Of a stretch of DNA of 64,000 nucleotides, positions 1-12,488 are shown one piece after another. Both the position numbers and the translations under genes were made by a program. The notes beneath the pieces are model-generated. The model worked only from the letters and a program-made list of their open reading frames with translations, searched no databases and was not told the DNA's origin. This DNA is from Diorhabda sublineata (lineage: Eukaryota > Arthropoda > Insecta > Coleoptera > Chrysomelidae): positions 22,610,488 to 22,674,487 of the forward strand of contig NC_079480.1 in assembly GCF_026230105.1 (NCBI RefSeq). The letters run 5' to 3'. The stretch's first letter is position 1; every line of letters starts with the position of its first letter.

Positions 1-1977
1 TTAATATTGAAATAGCCCAAATAGCCGAACATGTATCACAAGAAAGTATAGGATTAATGAGGCTGAAATTTTGGGAGGAAACCCTCGATAAATGTCTGTC
101 CAAAGATTATAAACAAGTACCTAAACATCCTGTAGCGCAAGAACTATTTAGGGTGAGATATTTTAACAAAAAATAAGTAAATTTTAATGATACATTAAAT
201 TTCTAGGCGAATAGTAGGCAAAAACTAACGAAACGTTACTTGAATAATTTGATTAAGTGTAGAAAAAATAATTTAAGTACGCCGCATTTTAGAAATTTAG
301 ACGATATGGAAAAATATGCAGAACAATCTGTATCTAGTGTATTTTATCTAGTTTTGGAATGTTGCGGGATCAAAAACATGGATGCGGATCATGCTGCTTC
401 ACATTTAGGAAAAGCCCAAGGCATTATACAACATTTAAGGTGATCTATAGGTATTAATCATATAATTTTCAGAATAATATGTTATTTTACTTACTTCAGC
501 TGTTGTATGTCCAATTTTTGCCCATTTTGTTTTGCTGTATTCCACAATTCTTTCAGTTTTTTCTCTCTTTGTTTCTAGTTTCTTTGTATGGTCTCCCATA
601 GAAGTTTCAGCTTCTAAGTTTTCAAAGGTTTTCCTTCCTTTGTCGCCAGTTCCTTTATGAGGTGAAGTTTTTTCTTGATCATCCTTTGTTATGAAGATTT
701 GGCCTCTGTTATTTGCCTTTTCAATTATTTGTCCTCAATTTTTTGATTTCTCTTGATTCCTGTAAATGTTTGCCTGTTTTTGCTTCTAGTCCCTTCATTT
801 GCCCTATTTCTGTCTTGGTCTCCCTTTGTTGTGGAGTTCTAGCCTCTGTTTTTGATCTCTTTAACTAGCTATCTTCATTTTTTTATTTGTCCTCACCAAT
901 TTAGCTTTTTCTTGTTGGAATTTTTTATTTTTGGTTCTGGTTTTGTAATTTCTATGTATTCAGGTGTCATGTAAGGGTTCCTCCCCTTTTGTACCCATTT
1001 CTTCCAATCCAATGTCTTTTGTCCAATTCCTTCAAGGTTTTCCCTTTTATGTCTCAAGTTCGTTTATGAGGTGTATTTTGTTCTTTGTTTCCCTTCGTAA
1101 TAGAGTTCCAGTTTCTATTATTTACCCCATTAATTATCTTACTTCATTTAAGAGGGGTTCCTTTCCCTTTTGTACCCATTTCTTCCTTTTCCTTTTGTCA
1201 TATTTCTCAATTCCTTCAAAGTTTTTCTCCTTTCTGCTTCTAATCCTTTTTTTAGGTCCATTTTATTCTTGGTTTCTCTTCATAATGGAGTTCCAATATC
1301 TATTATTCAGTCCCGTCTCCATTTTTTCAAAAATTTCATACTTGTTCAGCTATTTCTTGTTTATACATTAAATTATTGGTTCTTGTTTGGTTAATTCTCA
1401 AATAACTTCACTTTCAGGTGGTTCCTGGCCCTATTATACCCACTTTTTCTTCAATTTCTCCTCTCTTTGCCCCAATCCATCTGTTACTCCCTCAATTTCC
1501 TTCGTTTTAGGCAAACCAGAATATTTTGAATCTTAACCTTTGTATTCAATTGTTTTTTAAATCAAATCCTAAGATTTCTCGAGATATTCGACATTTTCTT
1601 CTTCTGCAACATTGCTATTTGTTTGTAGAAGCGTGCCCCATAGTCGCCGTTTAAATTTTTTACCAATACCCCAAGATATACTCACTAAAAACAAGGTGAT
1701 TCATGAAGACGTGATAAGGGGTAGAAAAAGCGTGGAATTAACCGAATGTACATTCGAAATAGCCAGTAGGGCGCATCAACATTTGGTAAAAGCCAAAAGT
1801 CTCATGAAAAAAGTACCTAAAGAAGGAAGAAAAGTGATGCTTCCAGCAGTACCGGTTTCTATTTATCTAAATAGGTTGCAAAAAGTAAATCACGACGTAT
1901 TTCATCCATCACTGCAACATAGATCTTGGAAACTATTACCGCAGCTTTGGTTTTGCAATTTTAGGAATAAATATTGA
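1..1977 (+). CDS. NDUFAF6: NADH dehydrogenase complex I assembly factor 6, 3' part of gene
   Basis: Mitochondrial complex I assembly factor of the squalene/phytoene synthase-like family (Drosophila sicily). Three exons lie in the window: 1-152, 207-439 and 1629-1977 (stop TGA 1975-1977). They join in frame and give 243 visible residues, so the N-terminal third lies upstream; the human protein is about 333 aa. Seen: RLKFWEETLDK near the left edge, KAQGIIQHLR at the exon 2/3 join, and the C-terminal RVDFDIFHPSLQ-like block, here KVNHDVFHPSLQHRSWKLLP, which is diagnostic of this family. As usual for the family, the Asp-rich prenyl-diphosphate motifs of true squalene synthases are not obvious, so the role is assembly rather than terpenoid synthesis (family knowledge). 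Intron 2 (440-1628) is a pyrimidine-rich degenerate repeat. Confidence 0.93.
560..1510. repeat. Pyrimidine-rich degenerate tandem repeat in NDUFAF6 intron 2
   Basis: The plus strand is overwhelmingly T and C. A loose unit of roughly 150-230 bp recurs about four or five times, marked by phrases such as TTCCTTTATGAGGTG (about 650 and 1050) and GGAGTTC near 833, 1093 and 1282. Open frames here are by-products of the T-rich composition. No gene is seen. Confidence 0.55.
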
Positions 1978-2979
1978 TGGAAATAGTTTTTTTTGCTCTT
2001 GGAGCATCTAGTAGTTGCTCCGTTAGCTTTGGGTATCGATTCCCTTCTTTCCTCGTTATTTTTATGAATATAAATGATAAAAAAATAAAAATTATGTTCG
2101 ATATATTGTGTTTTTATTGGAATTGATCCTCCATATAAAGATTATAAAAGAAAAAAAAAGGAATATAAAGGGAATGTTACTAAATACACCTACTCAGTAC
2201 ATATATAAACAAAAAGTATTTAAAATAAACATTATCACATGTTTAAAATTATCCTATAGGATACTCGATGCATTTTTTTTAATTTGATACAATTTTACAT
2301 GTATTTATGGCAAACCCTGTATTTTTTTTTTAATAAAAATTCAAATATTTGGAATGTTTGAACAAATCCAACAGAAAAACTGTAAAAAAATTATAATAGT
2401 AGAAGTAAAACTCGTATTTTTCAATAAAAGTTATGCACCAGAATGCTTTCCCTTAATATAAAAACTATCATATTTTTCTATTAAACAAGATAAACTTACG
2501 TGATTTAAAAAAGACGAGATAAATAAAAAGAAAATGTTCTCTTTACATCCTTGAAAGCACGGTTAAGTTTTTAAGTTACCAGACATTCTTCTTCTTCTCT
2601 ACTGACCTTTTCTCTAACGACATACAGCATAGTTACCAGACATGTAGCTGTCATATAGGAATATATTAGAAAAGAAGAGCTCTGTGAAGTTAAATAGTAG
2701 TAAAATTTATATTAATATCTGAATTGTATTAGAAATGATCGTTCGTGTAACAGGAGAAATAAATTTGAAACGTTGGCAGCCGTGTGGCATCGTTTTTCAG
2801 TTGTGTTAAGATTTATTGTTGTTAATATGATTGTGTACGAATTTCATGTTTTAGTGTTACTTTGCATGTTTTTTATAGCTAATGGAATAGACAAACTATG
2901 GTCTGTAAAGTTATAAAAATATATTTTTAACTTGAAAAATCGATTTTATGTTTAATGGATGTTAACGATTCATGATAAT
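1978..2979. other. Intergenic AT-rich spacer
   Basis: About 1 kb downstream of NDUFAF6 with homopolymer A and T runs. A short ATG-initiated ORF at 2972-3172 is AT-rich and resembles no family. Apart from the candidate poly(A) signal I see no functional element. Confidence 0.5.
2084..2089 (+). terminator. Candidate poly(A) signal of NDUFAF6
   Basis: AATAAA about 107 bases after the NDUFAF6 stop, within an A-rich stretch. The position fits a short 3' UTR. Inferred from motif and spacing only. Confidence 0.5.
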
Positions 2980-5060
2980 TCGGACCTTATTTATCGAATT
3001 AAGCTGGTTGAAAATTAATGAAAAAGTATGTGAAATTGAAAAGCAGAGCGATGTGATTATAGAATTAATACAAAACAATGTTTGTAAAATATGCTATATG
3101 ATTAAGATTATTTGTAACTTCAATAAGGATCTAATCATCAGAATTACTGAATTGAAGCCAAAAAAAAAGTGAAAATGGGTGAAAACCGAGGTAAAACTGA
3201 AAAAAGGAGCATCTGGATGGATTTGATCTGATTACAAAATCAGTTCAAACCAATGTCTAGAAGACACAATATACGATTATCATCATGTGTGAGTCTATTA
3301 CTGATTTTAATCATCAAAATAGGTGGAAAAACATGAAAAAATGGTAAAAATTAGTAAAAACGATGTGAAAAAGATGAAAAAAGAGTGAAAATTAGTGAAA
3401 AACTATGTGAAATAGAAGAAGAGTACCTCTCTTTGATAAATCCACCCAAAATAATACTTAGAAGAATTACAATTAATGGTAACTTCAATATGAACATAAA
3501 TCATTAAATTGCGTTGATTAAAGTGAAAAAAAGGTGAAAATGAGTGAAAAACGAGGTAAAACTGAAAAAAGGAGGATCTGATTACAAAATCAGTTCAAAA
3601 CAATGTCTATAAGACACAATATATTGACTCAAATCGTCCCTTAAATCATCCCGACGAGCAAGTAAAAGCTACGCAAAAGGTGAAAAAGAGTGAAAACAAA
3701 GGTGGAATCAAACAAGGGCGTCTGACTTTTGTACAATCGATCTAAAAGAATACCTAAAAGAAACAATATATGATAACGAGTTTCCGTGTCTTCCATGTTC
3801 ATTCAAATGATAAGGTTAAAACGACAAAAGCAATGAAAACGGGTGAAAAACGAAAGGAAATTGAAGAAAAGTGCATGTCCTTGATAAAATTGACCTGAAG
3901 CAGTGCCTAGAAGATACAAAATATGAAAACAGTTCTCAATAATCTACAAGAGCAGGTGGAAGCTACAAAAATAGTGAAAATGGGTGAAATACAGGGTGAA
4001 ATCAAAAAGAGGGTCCGAAATTTATAAAATCGACCTAAAAGATACAGTATAAGAAAACAGTCTTTGTTACTATAATATGGACTTGAATCACGAAAATGAA
4101 CTGGATGATTATTGAAAAAAGGTGAAAATGAGTTAAAAACGGGGTGAAATTAAATAAAAACGTATGAACTTTATCAAATGGTGCCTATAAGACATAATAT
4201 GATTCAATTTTGACATTAATCATCTACAAGAGTAGGTGGAAGCTACAAAAATAGTAAAAATGGGTGAAAAACTAGAGGAAATTGAAGAAGAGCCCCTTGT
4301 GGTGGATGAAATTAATCTAGTACAATATCCGCAAGACACAAAATATGAAAACAGTTCTCTGGGACTTAAATATTGATCGTAACCATCCAGATGGGCTGGT
4401 CAGAATTACAAAATAGGTGAAAAAGAGTGAAAAATGGGTGAAATTATATATGAAATAATTACTATGAGACACAATATATGATTAAGATTCTTCAATTTTG
4501 ACTTCAATCATCTACAAGAGTAGGTGGAAGCTACAAAAATAGTGAAAATGGGTGAAATCAAACAAAAGGGTCAGGCATTGATAAAAACGACCTAAAATAA
4601 TACCTAGAAGATACAATAGATGATAACAATTCTCTATGACTTAAATATTGACTTTAATCATGAAAATGAACTGAATAAAAATGAAAAAAGGTTAAAATGA
4701 GTGAAAAATTGTTTTAAATTAAAAAAAAGTGCATCTGGTTTTGATCTGATAACTAAATTGATACAAAACAATGTCTAAAAGACATAATATTTTATTATCA
4801 TTCTGTGCTAGTTTATTATAGACTTTATTTATCAAAATGGTGACGGATGATTATGGGGAAAAGGTGAAAATTTGTGAAAAACGATGTGAAATTAAATAAA
4901 AAAATTTATTGAGCTAAAACGATACAATCTACGATTGTTATTAATCCGTGACTTCAATATTGACTTAAATCACTTAAATCGACGATGGAAGCTACAAAAA
5001 AGGTGAAAAGGAAAAACCAAAGTGAAACTCAACAAAGGACCCAAAATAATATCTAGAAGA
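2980..5060. repeat. Degenerate tandem minisatellite, about 14 copies of a ~145-bp unit
   Basis: A unit recurs with 125-190 bp spacing across the stretch. It contains GGTGAAAATGGGTGAAAA, then a GATTACAAAATC or TTGATAAAATCGACC segment, then CTAGAAGACACAATAT and a GATTTAA-like tail. The copies are well diverged, so the array is old. It ends about 150 bp before the zyxin stop codon. No coding potential beyond short chance frames. Confidence 0.8.
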
Positions 5061-5218
5061 AACGACGGCGTTAAACGAAGAAGATGGTGAATAATAGAGA
5101 AAAATTTGATACTATAGTTTCCAAATACACATTTTTCGATCATCGAAACTCAAGATTTGCCAAAATGATTCTAACACATAACACAAATACATGTTGGAAA
5201 ATTATCCCCAAAGTTAAC

Positions 5219-8200
5219 TCAACCTGTGTATTGATAAGTAGCAGAAACAGGATGCATTTGAGTCGGCATATGCTGCAACCTCTGTATATGACAATTCCGA
5301 CACATCAATCTATCCTGCAAAGGATAACATCTCTTATCCGGTTCGTCGGTCAACTGCATACCGCATTCTTCGCAAACGTAACAATCCACGTGGAAATCCT
5401 TATCCATAGATACCACTCGGACGGTCTCTTCCGTACCCTCCACGGGGGTAATACCTGAAATTTCAACCGTTTAATCCGAAATTAATTGGATATTCGGTTG
5501 TATTACCTTTACCGCAAGCCGCGCACTTCGGGGCGAACATCCTGTGGTAATCGTTGACGCAATATATCTTATTATCGACGTCTACAGTGAACGGGACTCC
5601 ATCTAAACATTCATTACAAACGCAACATCTGAAACACCCCGGATGATAGGATTTACCCATGGCTTGGAGAATCTAAGGGGATTGGAATGTTAGTCGTACG
5701 GGATAGTTTTCTGTTTCGCAATACAATCATTAAAAATATAAATTGTGTTGTTGCGAAACAGAAAATGATAAATTTAATTCGTTTTTTTACCATTTCCATA
5801 ATCAAATGACCGCAAATCGCGCATTTTTCCGCGGTTTGCTGGAACCCGGAATACTGCAACAAAATTATTATAATATTCAAACAAATAAATTTAAAAAAAA
5901 AAAGAATTATCAAGAGTGTATTTGACTCTACGTATGATCTAAATTATAATACGTTCAAAGTGACATAAAATGCTTATTAAACGAGCTATGGTCAAAAAAT
6001 ATTTCCTTATAAACAATTAACCCCCTTCAAAGTATTATTTTTGAGGTTATGATATCAAAACAATTCCCCTTTCACGTCTAAATACCTTAAACCTGACCAC
6101 CGATACCACAGCTTAATGTGTCTCCTCGACGATTCGCCTCCAAACAGTTCTGTTCTTCAACAACGTTGATGGCACCTTTTAGACCAAAATATTCCGCGGG
6201 TTAAAATACCCTCGGGATGAAATCTGGCCTGGAAGGTCCATCAGGTAAAAATATGTTATTACCAACAGTCACGGTCTAATCCAACTGAACCTGCCAAAAT
6301 CCCCGATCGAAATTGTGGTTTTGCTAGCCCCTTAGAACGTTCATACACCACTTGGAATATCAGATCACTAATTAAAGCGACGCGTTAACTAGAAATATAA
6401 ACTCGGGATCCTTCTAGGTCTCATTGATGCGTTGATCGTGTCTGCAACGATTGAAATACAATGAGAGGTCCGATTGACCATCTAATCGGATCTCCTGAAG
6501 GAGATTGATCTATCAAGCAAGTAGATTTTTGTAATCTACTAAGTCTTAACATCTGAAGAAGCCTCGTATTATGGCCGTAGCAGAAACAATATTGAGTTCC
6601 ACAACATCCAAAGTTCTTGAATACGACTTACACTACCGATTCTGGTATAACTTTTGATTCGCAGTCTTCTCTAAGAGCGATAAAACTTGTCAGCAACAGA
6701 GAATCTTGAGCTTTTGGAGTTCGATGTTATGTGGGTTAAAACAATGACTGAAATAACAGATTTCCTAGCGATAATCGCAATTATTCTAAAACCTGCGCTT
6801 ACGTGCAATCCAACATTCAGACGCTGTTGACTTCAATGTTCATCACGTCAGCTGGGGGAATGAGGGTTGGGAAACTGAAGATTCAGTCACGGATTAACCT
6901 GATTTAAAAATAAACCAGTTAGAGTCCCCGAACGAGATGGTGTCTTTACTAGCCTCTTGAACCTGTTTCTGACAACAGTCCTGTACAAGGAATGCAGGCA
7001 TTGCAGCTCGGAATTTGGTCCTAGCTAGACATAAGGTATCACCATGTACGCAAATTCGCTTATTGGATGTTGAGGTTGGGAGTATAGTCGCGTGGTCGAA
7101 TTAGCTAAGGCACCTTCACAAAAATTTGAAGACCTCTTTAACACCAAAAAGATTCTAATCCTTTACAAGGCTCAGATTCGTTCATCTTTGGAATATTGCT
7201 CGCAAATTTCGAGCTCAACTCCCAATCGGACCCTTAGGATGGTCAATTTAATACAGAAGAAAGCAAATCGACTTGTAGACAGAAACTTGAGACAGCTCAA
7301 AGCAGACGTTCCTTGTAGAGCACTTTCAAAATATTAATGGTTTCATTAGATCCCAGTCGAGTCTCTTATGGACCCCTAGGGGTTCACCTGGACCACTTTG
7401 GGAATCATTGGCTTAGAAAATAGAAGAGCGGTCCCTGAGCTGACTCTGTTTTACCGATTTTACAACGGCAGATCTGTCTTCCGAGCTGTCCAATATAATC
7501 CAGTATTTGCAAACCCTACTCGACAGATAATTCCTAGTATTTCATCGATTTTTATATTATTTCGGGTTCTGCAATCTGTATCGTTCATTTCGATAATTTT
7601 TCTCTCAAATATTCTTGATCGTTTTTTGTCTTTTGTATCAAAACTCAACATTCACTGCCATAAGTCGCGATTGTACTTATGAGAGATTTTTAACTTCGTT
7701 CTTCCTGTCATTAGTTTGGTTTTTAAAGAGCTTCAGGTTCACAAAATGAGCTCTATGTCGGCAAAAAACTAACCCTCATATGCTACAAAGGTATAGAGAT
7801 AATAGTCAGTCAAAAAATAGGGAAACCATTCCATGTTTTAGACCAAAACTCAACTGTAGCTTCTTCAGATGTCACATCGACAACAAACTGAATGAGAAGC
7901 TGAAGGATCATTCGTAGAAACACTCCAGGTCTTGGACAAGGTCAGATGAGCTTCTTCAGATGACCAGAAACGACATTAAACTGTTGGTCAATCTTCTGCC
8001 AAGTCAAATACCACCTTAAGACGACAGATATGGCGGATTCCGCGAGTAGAGCATCACAAATTTAGCAAATGGCTTCGATACTAAAAAAGTAGTGCCAACA
8101 CCTTTGGAAATGGAGCATAAAATCCCTACTTTGGGAGGAATATAGTTGCAAAGTGGCTTAAAATCCAATTTAGTACATTTTTCGAAAGATCCATGATGAT

Positions 8201-8577
8201 AAATCTGGTGAATAAGGCATTCATGAAGGTTTGTGTTGGGTAATCAAAAGCGATATGTGTCACGTGACGTTTTTATGTCCATAAACCATAAGAGCAGTTT
8301 TTATGTTTGTTGCTTCACGTTTTGGTAAAAAAACATTCCGATATCCCCTCGTACAATTTAGAGTTAACCGTTATCCTCCGTAATTGAAAAAAAGTTTACC
8401 TTAACGTTTAATTTTGATTGATAAACCTTTTCAAAACTATATGAATCACAAATTTTAAAATATTTCATCTAATCACTCAACTTTCATTGCCGGTAACAAT
8501 TTTAGCACTGAAACCGGGATCTACACTACACTATAGGTACACAATCTCACTAAAGGGTAAAACTTATCAAGCAGGTA

Positions 8578-8640
<63 letters not shown>

Positions 8641-11210
8641 TTTTTGATCACACCTCGTATATCGATTTTTTTTCAACTTATTGTTATTTAAAATTATCCA
8701 GATCTGTAGAATCATTACGTAGAAAAAAAATGATTGAATGAGAAATAATTAAAATAAAAAACATAAATACATCATTTGGAGTAGGGCTTACTAGGTAATC
8801 TTCTTCGCAGTACACCCTTCCGTGGACGTTATAGAAAGCTTTACCTCTCAAAGCGCGCCCACAAGAACAGCAAATAAAACAGTTTGTATGGTAGAGGTTA
8901 CCCATTGCCTGACAAGCCTGCCCTGCGCCCGTCACTTTATCACCGCACGTATGACAAATCCCTATAAGGTAGAATGAATTTCATGTACTCAACGGGAATA
9001 AAAACATACTTTTACTTTATTAAAATTAACCGATTTAGGTATTCTGAGGGATTTAGGCACCGATTCAACATTATTAATTTCGAATCAGTTATAGAATTTT
9101 ATTAAAGGAGTAAAAGTTTGGTTAGGTTTCCCATGTAAAACATCCTGAGTTCGTAATCACTCGATTCCCAATCGATTACCAATGGAAATCGACTCGATTA
9201 GCGATTAGACCGCGAAAAAAGCTATTGTCAGCCACAAAGTTAAAGCTTATTTCTTATTAAAAAAGAAGAAGACAGTTTTAATAGTAATGACAGTTAACAC
9301 AATTTCATTTAATCTTATTAATTAAAAATACTAATGTAATTCAATTGATTAAAGTTATAAATAAGGTCTGCTGTTTTATAAATTGATCCTTATAACCTAT
9401 TATATTAATGTGATTTTAGTGGAATAAACTGAGTTTTTTTTACTGAATTTTACTACATCTAAAATTTTTGTCAAGTTCGTTTCAAAATTTGACAATGTAA
9501 TTTGACGCATTTCCAATGATCGGATTAAGCTGAAATTTTTTTACATCTTTTTGCTATTCAATACTTTCTCACTTTTTATTTGGTTAGTTAGTTAATATTT
9601 AATTGAATTAATACAAAGTCGAAAGTTATTTTAGATGGGTCATATGTCATTCAGTCATATTTGGATTTCAAAAAACAGTTGCATTTGGTTCGGCATAAAA
9701 AAACATTGAACCATAAAAATAAAGAAAGCGAAAAAAATAATAACTGAAATTTTGAACTTTTTGTGATTAAATTAAATAAATTGGAAGTGAAGTTTCTAGA
9801 TTAAAAATAATAGTGAAATATCTTTAAATCACAACAATCCTCATTGATTTCTTCTTAAATATGTAAAAAAGAAGAAATTATTTTGTAGATCTTCATGAAG
9901 CATGGTAGTTCCAATAATTTTAAAAATAAAAGAAGAAGAAAAGTGAATAAACTGATTGAAGTTGTCAATTTGATTAGTCATTATACTTTAGTGATAAAAT
10001 GGAGATAAAAAACATAATAGATAATATAATAATATTTATATCAATGATCTCACTGTAACTATAAATAAAATTAGTATAACTCACCGAAATATTCACCTTC
10101 CTCTTCGTTTTTTTCCATCTCCTCCTCGATTTGCCTTGTCATTTCTTCAATTTTCTTTTCGGCCTCTGTAGGCCCCCTGGGTTTTGGGGGCGTCACACTA
10201 TAAGGCAGTAAATTCTTTCCAGACATTTTCAACCGGCCTCCAGGGTTACTGAAAGTGCTTGGAGTAGGACTAGGTGCTGGTGATGGTCTCTTTTCAATTT
10301 TTTGTGGTAAAGGCGCCGGTTTTTTAATTTCTTTTGGAGGTAACGTTTTAGTTGGAGTCTGGGCTATCCCTGTAGCTACAGTTCTATCGTAGCTTTTTGC
10401 AGAGGTAGTTTGAAAGGGAGTGTTTGTATTTAAAGTGGCGTGAGCTACATTACCGGTCATACAAACGTAATCGCTGCTGTTTAATTCATCCAATTGTTCC
10501 TGTGTTAAACTCTTAGATGGGGATGTGTTGTAGTGACTGTACGGAGACTGCGGTTGGGCCTTATTTAAAACAGGAGCTTGCATTGGAGTATACACGGGTT
10601 GAGACGAGTATTGATAGTTATAAGGTGGCGGAGCACTGGGGGGAACTTGCGGTCCTGGCATCGCTCCCGAACTTTTATGAGACATATGCAAATTCTCATA
10701 AACTGGTGGACCATCCATTTCAATATTACTCTTATTTCCACTCGGAACTTGAGGTTGAGCTTTTCTATAGTTAACCGGATTTGTACTCCTACTGTAATAA
10801 GGCATTTCAGCACCTTTTTTATACTCAACATTTTCGTAAACTGCATTAGTCCTAGGACTTCCTGATAATAATAAGTGCGTTGGACTTGAAGTTGGGGGTA
10901 CTTGTGGTTTCGCACATTGTACATACACATCGTCTTCTTCGTAAATTCTTTGACTTGCTATCGTTTCGACACGTTTAGGAGTGGCGTACTTTGAACTTGC
11001 TATTATGTTATTTCTCTCGTACATAGCGTAATCGTTGAGTTGCTCTCTCGAATCCCTGGTAAAACTTTCTATTGCTCCTACAGGTTTCGAAATTACCGGC
11101 TCCGTTTTAATTCCTCCCCGAACGTTTACCGCATCTTGGTTATTAAGGGACATATACTGCATCTTCTGTATATACGAATGATGTTCTTTGCCTGGTATAT
11201 TTCGATCCAT
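5219..11210 (-). CDS. Zyx: Zyxin: LIM-domain focal-adhesion protein
   Basis: Five exons on the minus strand: 11210-10085, 8961-8792, 5853-5791, 5672-5507 and 5454-5219 (stop 5219-5221). The CDS is 1761 nt, 586 aa, in frame throughout. The N-terminal ~370 residues are proline-rich and disordered, with three PQVP motifs (near 102, 153, 187), a WW-binding PPPY (194-197), a leucine-rich NES-like LTQEQLDEL (235-243) and an acidic coiled segment (349-372). Three C-terminal LIM domains follow (about 377-432, 440-500, 503-575), with the Cys/His zinc ligands present. The last LIM contains GTEETVRVV, typical of zyxin/LPP/TRIP6. No FPPPP Ena/VASP motif is visible. The protein links actin and adhesion sites and, in flies, acts in Hippo signalling (family knowledge). 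Intron 2 carries a Jockey-like remnant. LPP or TRIP6 are vertebrate paralogues of the same gene. Confidence 0.95.
6060..7650 (+). pseudogene. Jockey-clade non-LTR retrotransposon remnant, RT core deleted
   Basis: Broken coding sequence in zyxin intron 2, opposite to zyxin. Around 6840-6875 an endonuclease-type HH..W motif can be read (HHVSWGNEGW). At 6919-7020 there is PVRVPERDGVFTSLLNLFLT, the segment that precedes the endonuclease end in Jockey-like pol. At 7092-7337 the frame continues with YKAQIRSSLEYCSQ, the post-RT C-terminal region, followed around 7398-7500 by NRRAVPELTLFYRFYNGR. The expected ~250 residues of reverse transcriptase with its YADD box are absent between 7020 and 7092. 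Several stops and frameshifts are present, so the element is dead. Confidence 0.8.
7651..8580. other. Intronic sequence downstream of retroelement remnant
   Basis: Remainder of zyxin intron 2 up to the AT microsatellite. It may include the 3' tail of the Jockey-like copy, but no recognisable domain is seen. No gene. Confidence 0.4.
8582..8635. repeat. (AT)n microsatellite in zyxin intron 2
   Basis: About 54 bases of uninterrupted AT dinucleotide, likely polymorphic in length. Confidence 0.95.
8962..10084. other. Zyxin intron 1
   Basis: AT-rich intron between the large N-terminal exon and the first LIM exon. I see no repeat array, ORF or RNA element of note in it. Confidence 0.5.
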
Positions 11211-11619
11211 GTTTAGTAGTAGCAGTAAACACTAATTAAATCACTTTTGTCATTAATACAAGTTTTTATAATCAGAATGTAAAAAACAATTTGCACGAAA
11301 AATGTATCAATAATAAATATAAAAGCATAGACAAAATGTCAATAATTATATTTCTATGTTATAAATTGACATAATGGAGGCGCTGCATCTTTGACATAAA
11401 ATTATTCCAAACAAAAAAAAATATATATTTTTAATAAGAAAAATTTAAATAGTTTATTGAATTATGAAATAGCATCAAGTATTACTATAGGAATTTTATT
11501 TTAAAATTACAAATTATAATTTATCTACGAAAAAAATTTGACTTATCTAGTTTATAAGTTGGTGACCCTTTCGTACATATTAATTAGTTGGTAATGCTTA
11601 ATCTCGTTCAAATCCAAAA
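11211..11619. promoter_or_regulatory. Shared bidirectional promoter region of zyxin and CCDC43
   Basis: 409 bp separates the divergent start codons of zyxin (-) and CCDC43 (+). No TATA box at a convincing position; a slightly GC-richer patch (GGAGGCGCTGC, about 11375) lies mid-interval. Promoter function is inferred from the head-to-head arrangement only. Confidence 0.5.
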
Positions 11620-12488
11620 ATGGCAGCAGCCATTGAGGATTTTTCGAATTGGTTAAGAGAAAAATTAAAGGAATTAAATACAGATGAAACAGTTTTTGGA
11701 TCTTATATACAAGGAATACTCGATAGCGATGATACTGCGGAAGAAAAAAGTGACGCTGTACGAGGAATACTTACAGAAATATTAGAAAACGTAAGTTTTA
11801 AAAAAATAACCTTTACGTATACAAATTATTGTTTAAATTTCTAAATTATTTTATTAATACTCTCTTTTTGTTACAGGAAAAAGATATAATGAAAACCTGC
11901 ACTGAAATATTGGACCAGTGGCAAAATCTTAAACCAAAAGAAGTATGTACCAAACAGTTGTCTAGTGAGGACGTAAATATGAAACTTGCTAAACTATTGG
12001 AATCTCAATCTCTAGCTACCACCAAACAGAAACAATATACAGCTGAAGAGAAGAAAATTAGAGAAGCCATTCTTTCCCAGTATAGCGAAATGACTGACGA
12101 AGAGGGAGATGTTGAGGAACATACAGCAGGTTTTAATGATGGGGCATTGGAGAAAAATACGAATGCTCAAACTGTAGCTCAAGCTGAAAAACTCAAAAGA
12201 GAACAAGCTCGATTGGATAGTCAGAAAAAAAAGGAGAAAGATAAAGAAGACAGGTAATTTTTTTATTATTAGTTTTTTACTGTTTTATATATTTCTGGGG
12301 CGTCATAAACCATTTAATTATATAAATAGATCGTGCATTTTTTTAAATATAATTGTGATGGTTGTTGAATATAAAGAGTATAATTGCTTTGAATAAGTGT
12401 ATAACTTTCTTCCAGAGAAAAGCAAAAGCAACTGAAAGAAGAAAAGAAAGAAAAGCGTAAAACTGTTAAGGGTGAAAGGAAAAGGTAG
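11620..12488 (+). CDS. CCDC43: Coiled-coil domain-containing protein 43
   Basis: Three exons: 11620-11790, 11877-12253 and 12416-12488 (stop 12486-12488). The CDS is 621 nt, 206 aa; human CCDC43 is about 224 aa. The N-terminal ~90 residues resemble the compact helical module of the family (FSNWLREKL, YIQGIL, AVRGILTEIL). Near 135 the conserved SQYSEMTDEE block is present, and the C terminus is a long charged helix of Lys/Glu/Gln ending in KGERKR, exactly as in vertebrate orthologues. The start codon is the first in-frame ATG and matches the family's MAA start. The molecular function is not well established in the family. A downstream in-frame ATG within intron 1 is not the start. Confidence 0.93.

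Noticed and set aside
964..1394. Two plus-strand frames rich in Phe, Leu and Ser
   Set aside because: Pyrimidine-rich intron repeat. The hydrophobic composition comes from T-rich codons, not a membrane protein.
5084..5458. 124-codon plus-strand frame
   Set aside because: Antisense shadow of the zyxin third LIM domain exon.
11829..12257. Separate 142-codon ORF starting inside CCDC43 intron 1
   Set aside because: Its first 16 codons are intronic. The acceptor at 11875-11876 and homology place the start at 11620.
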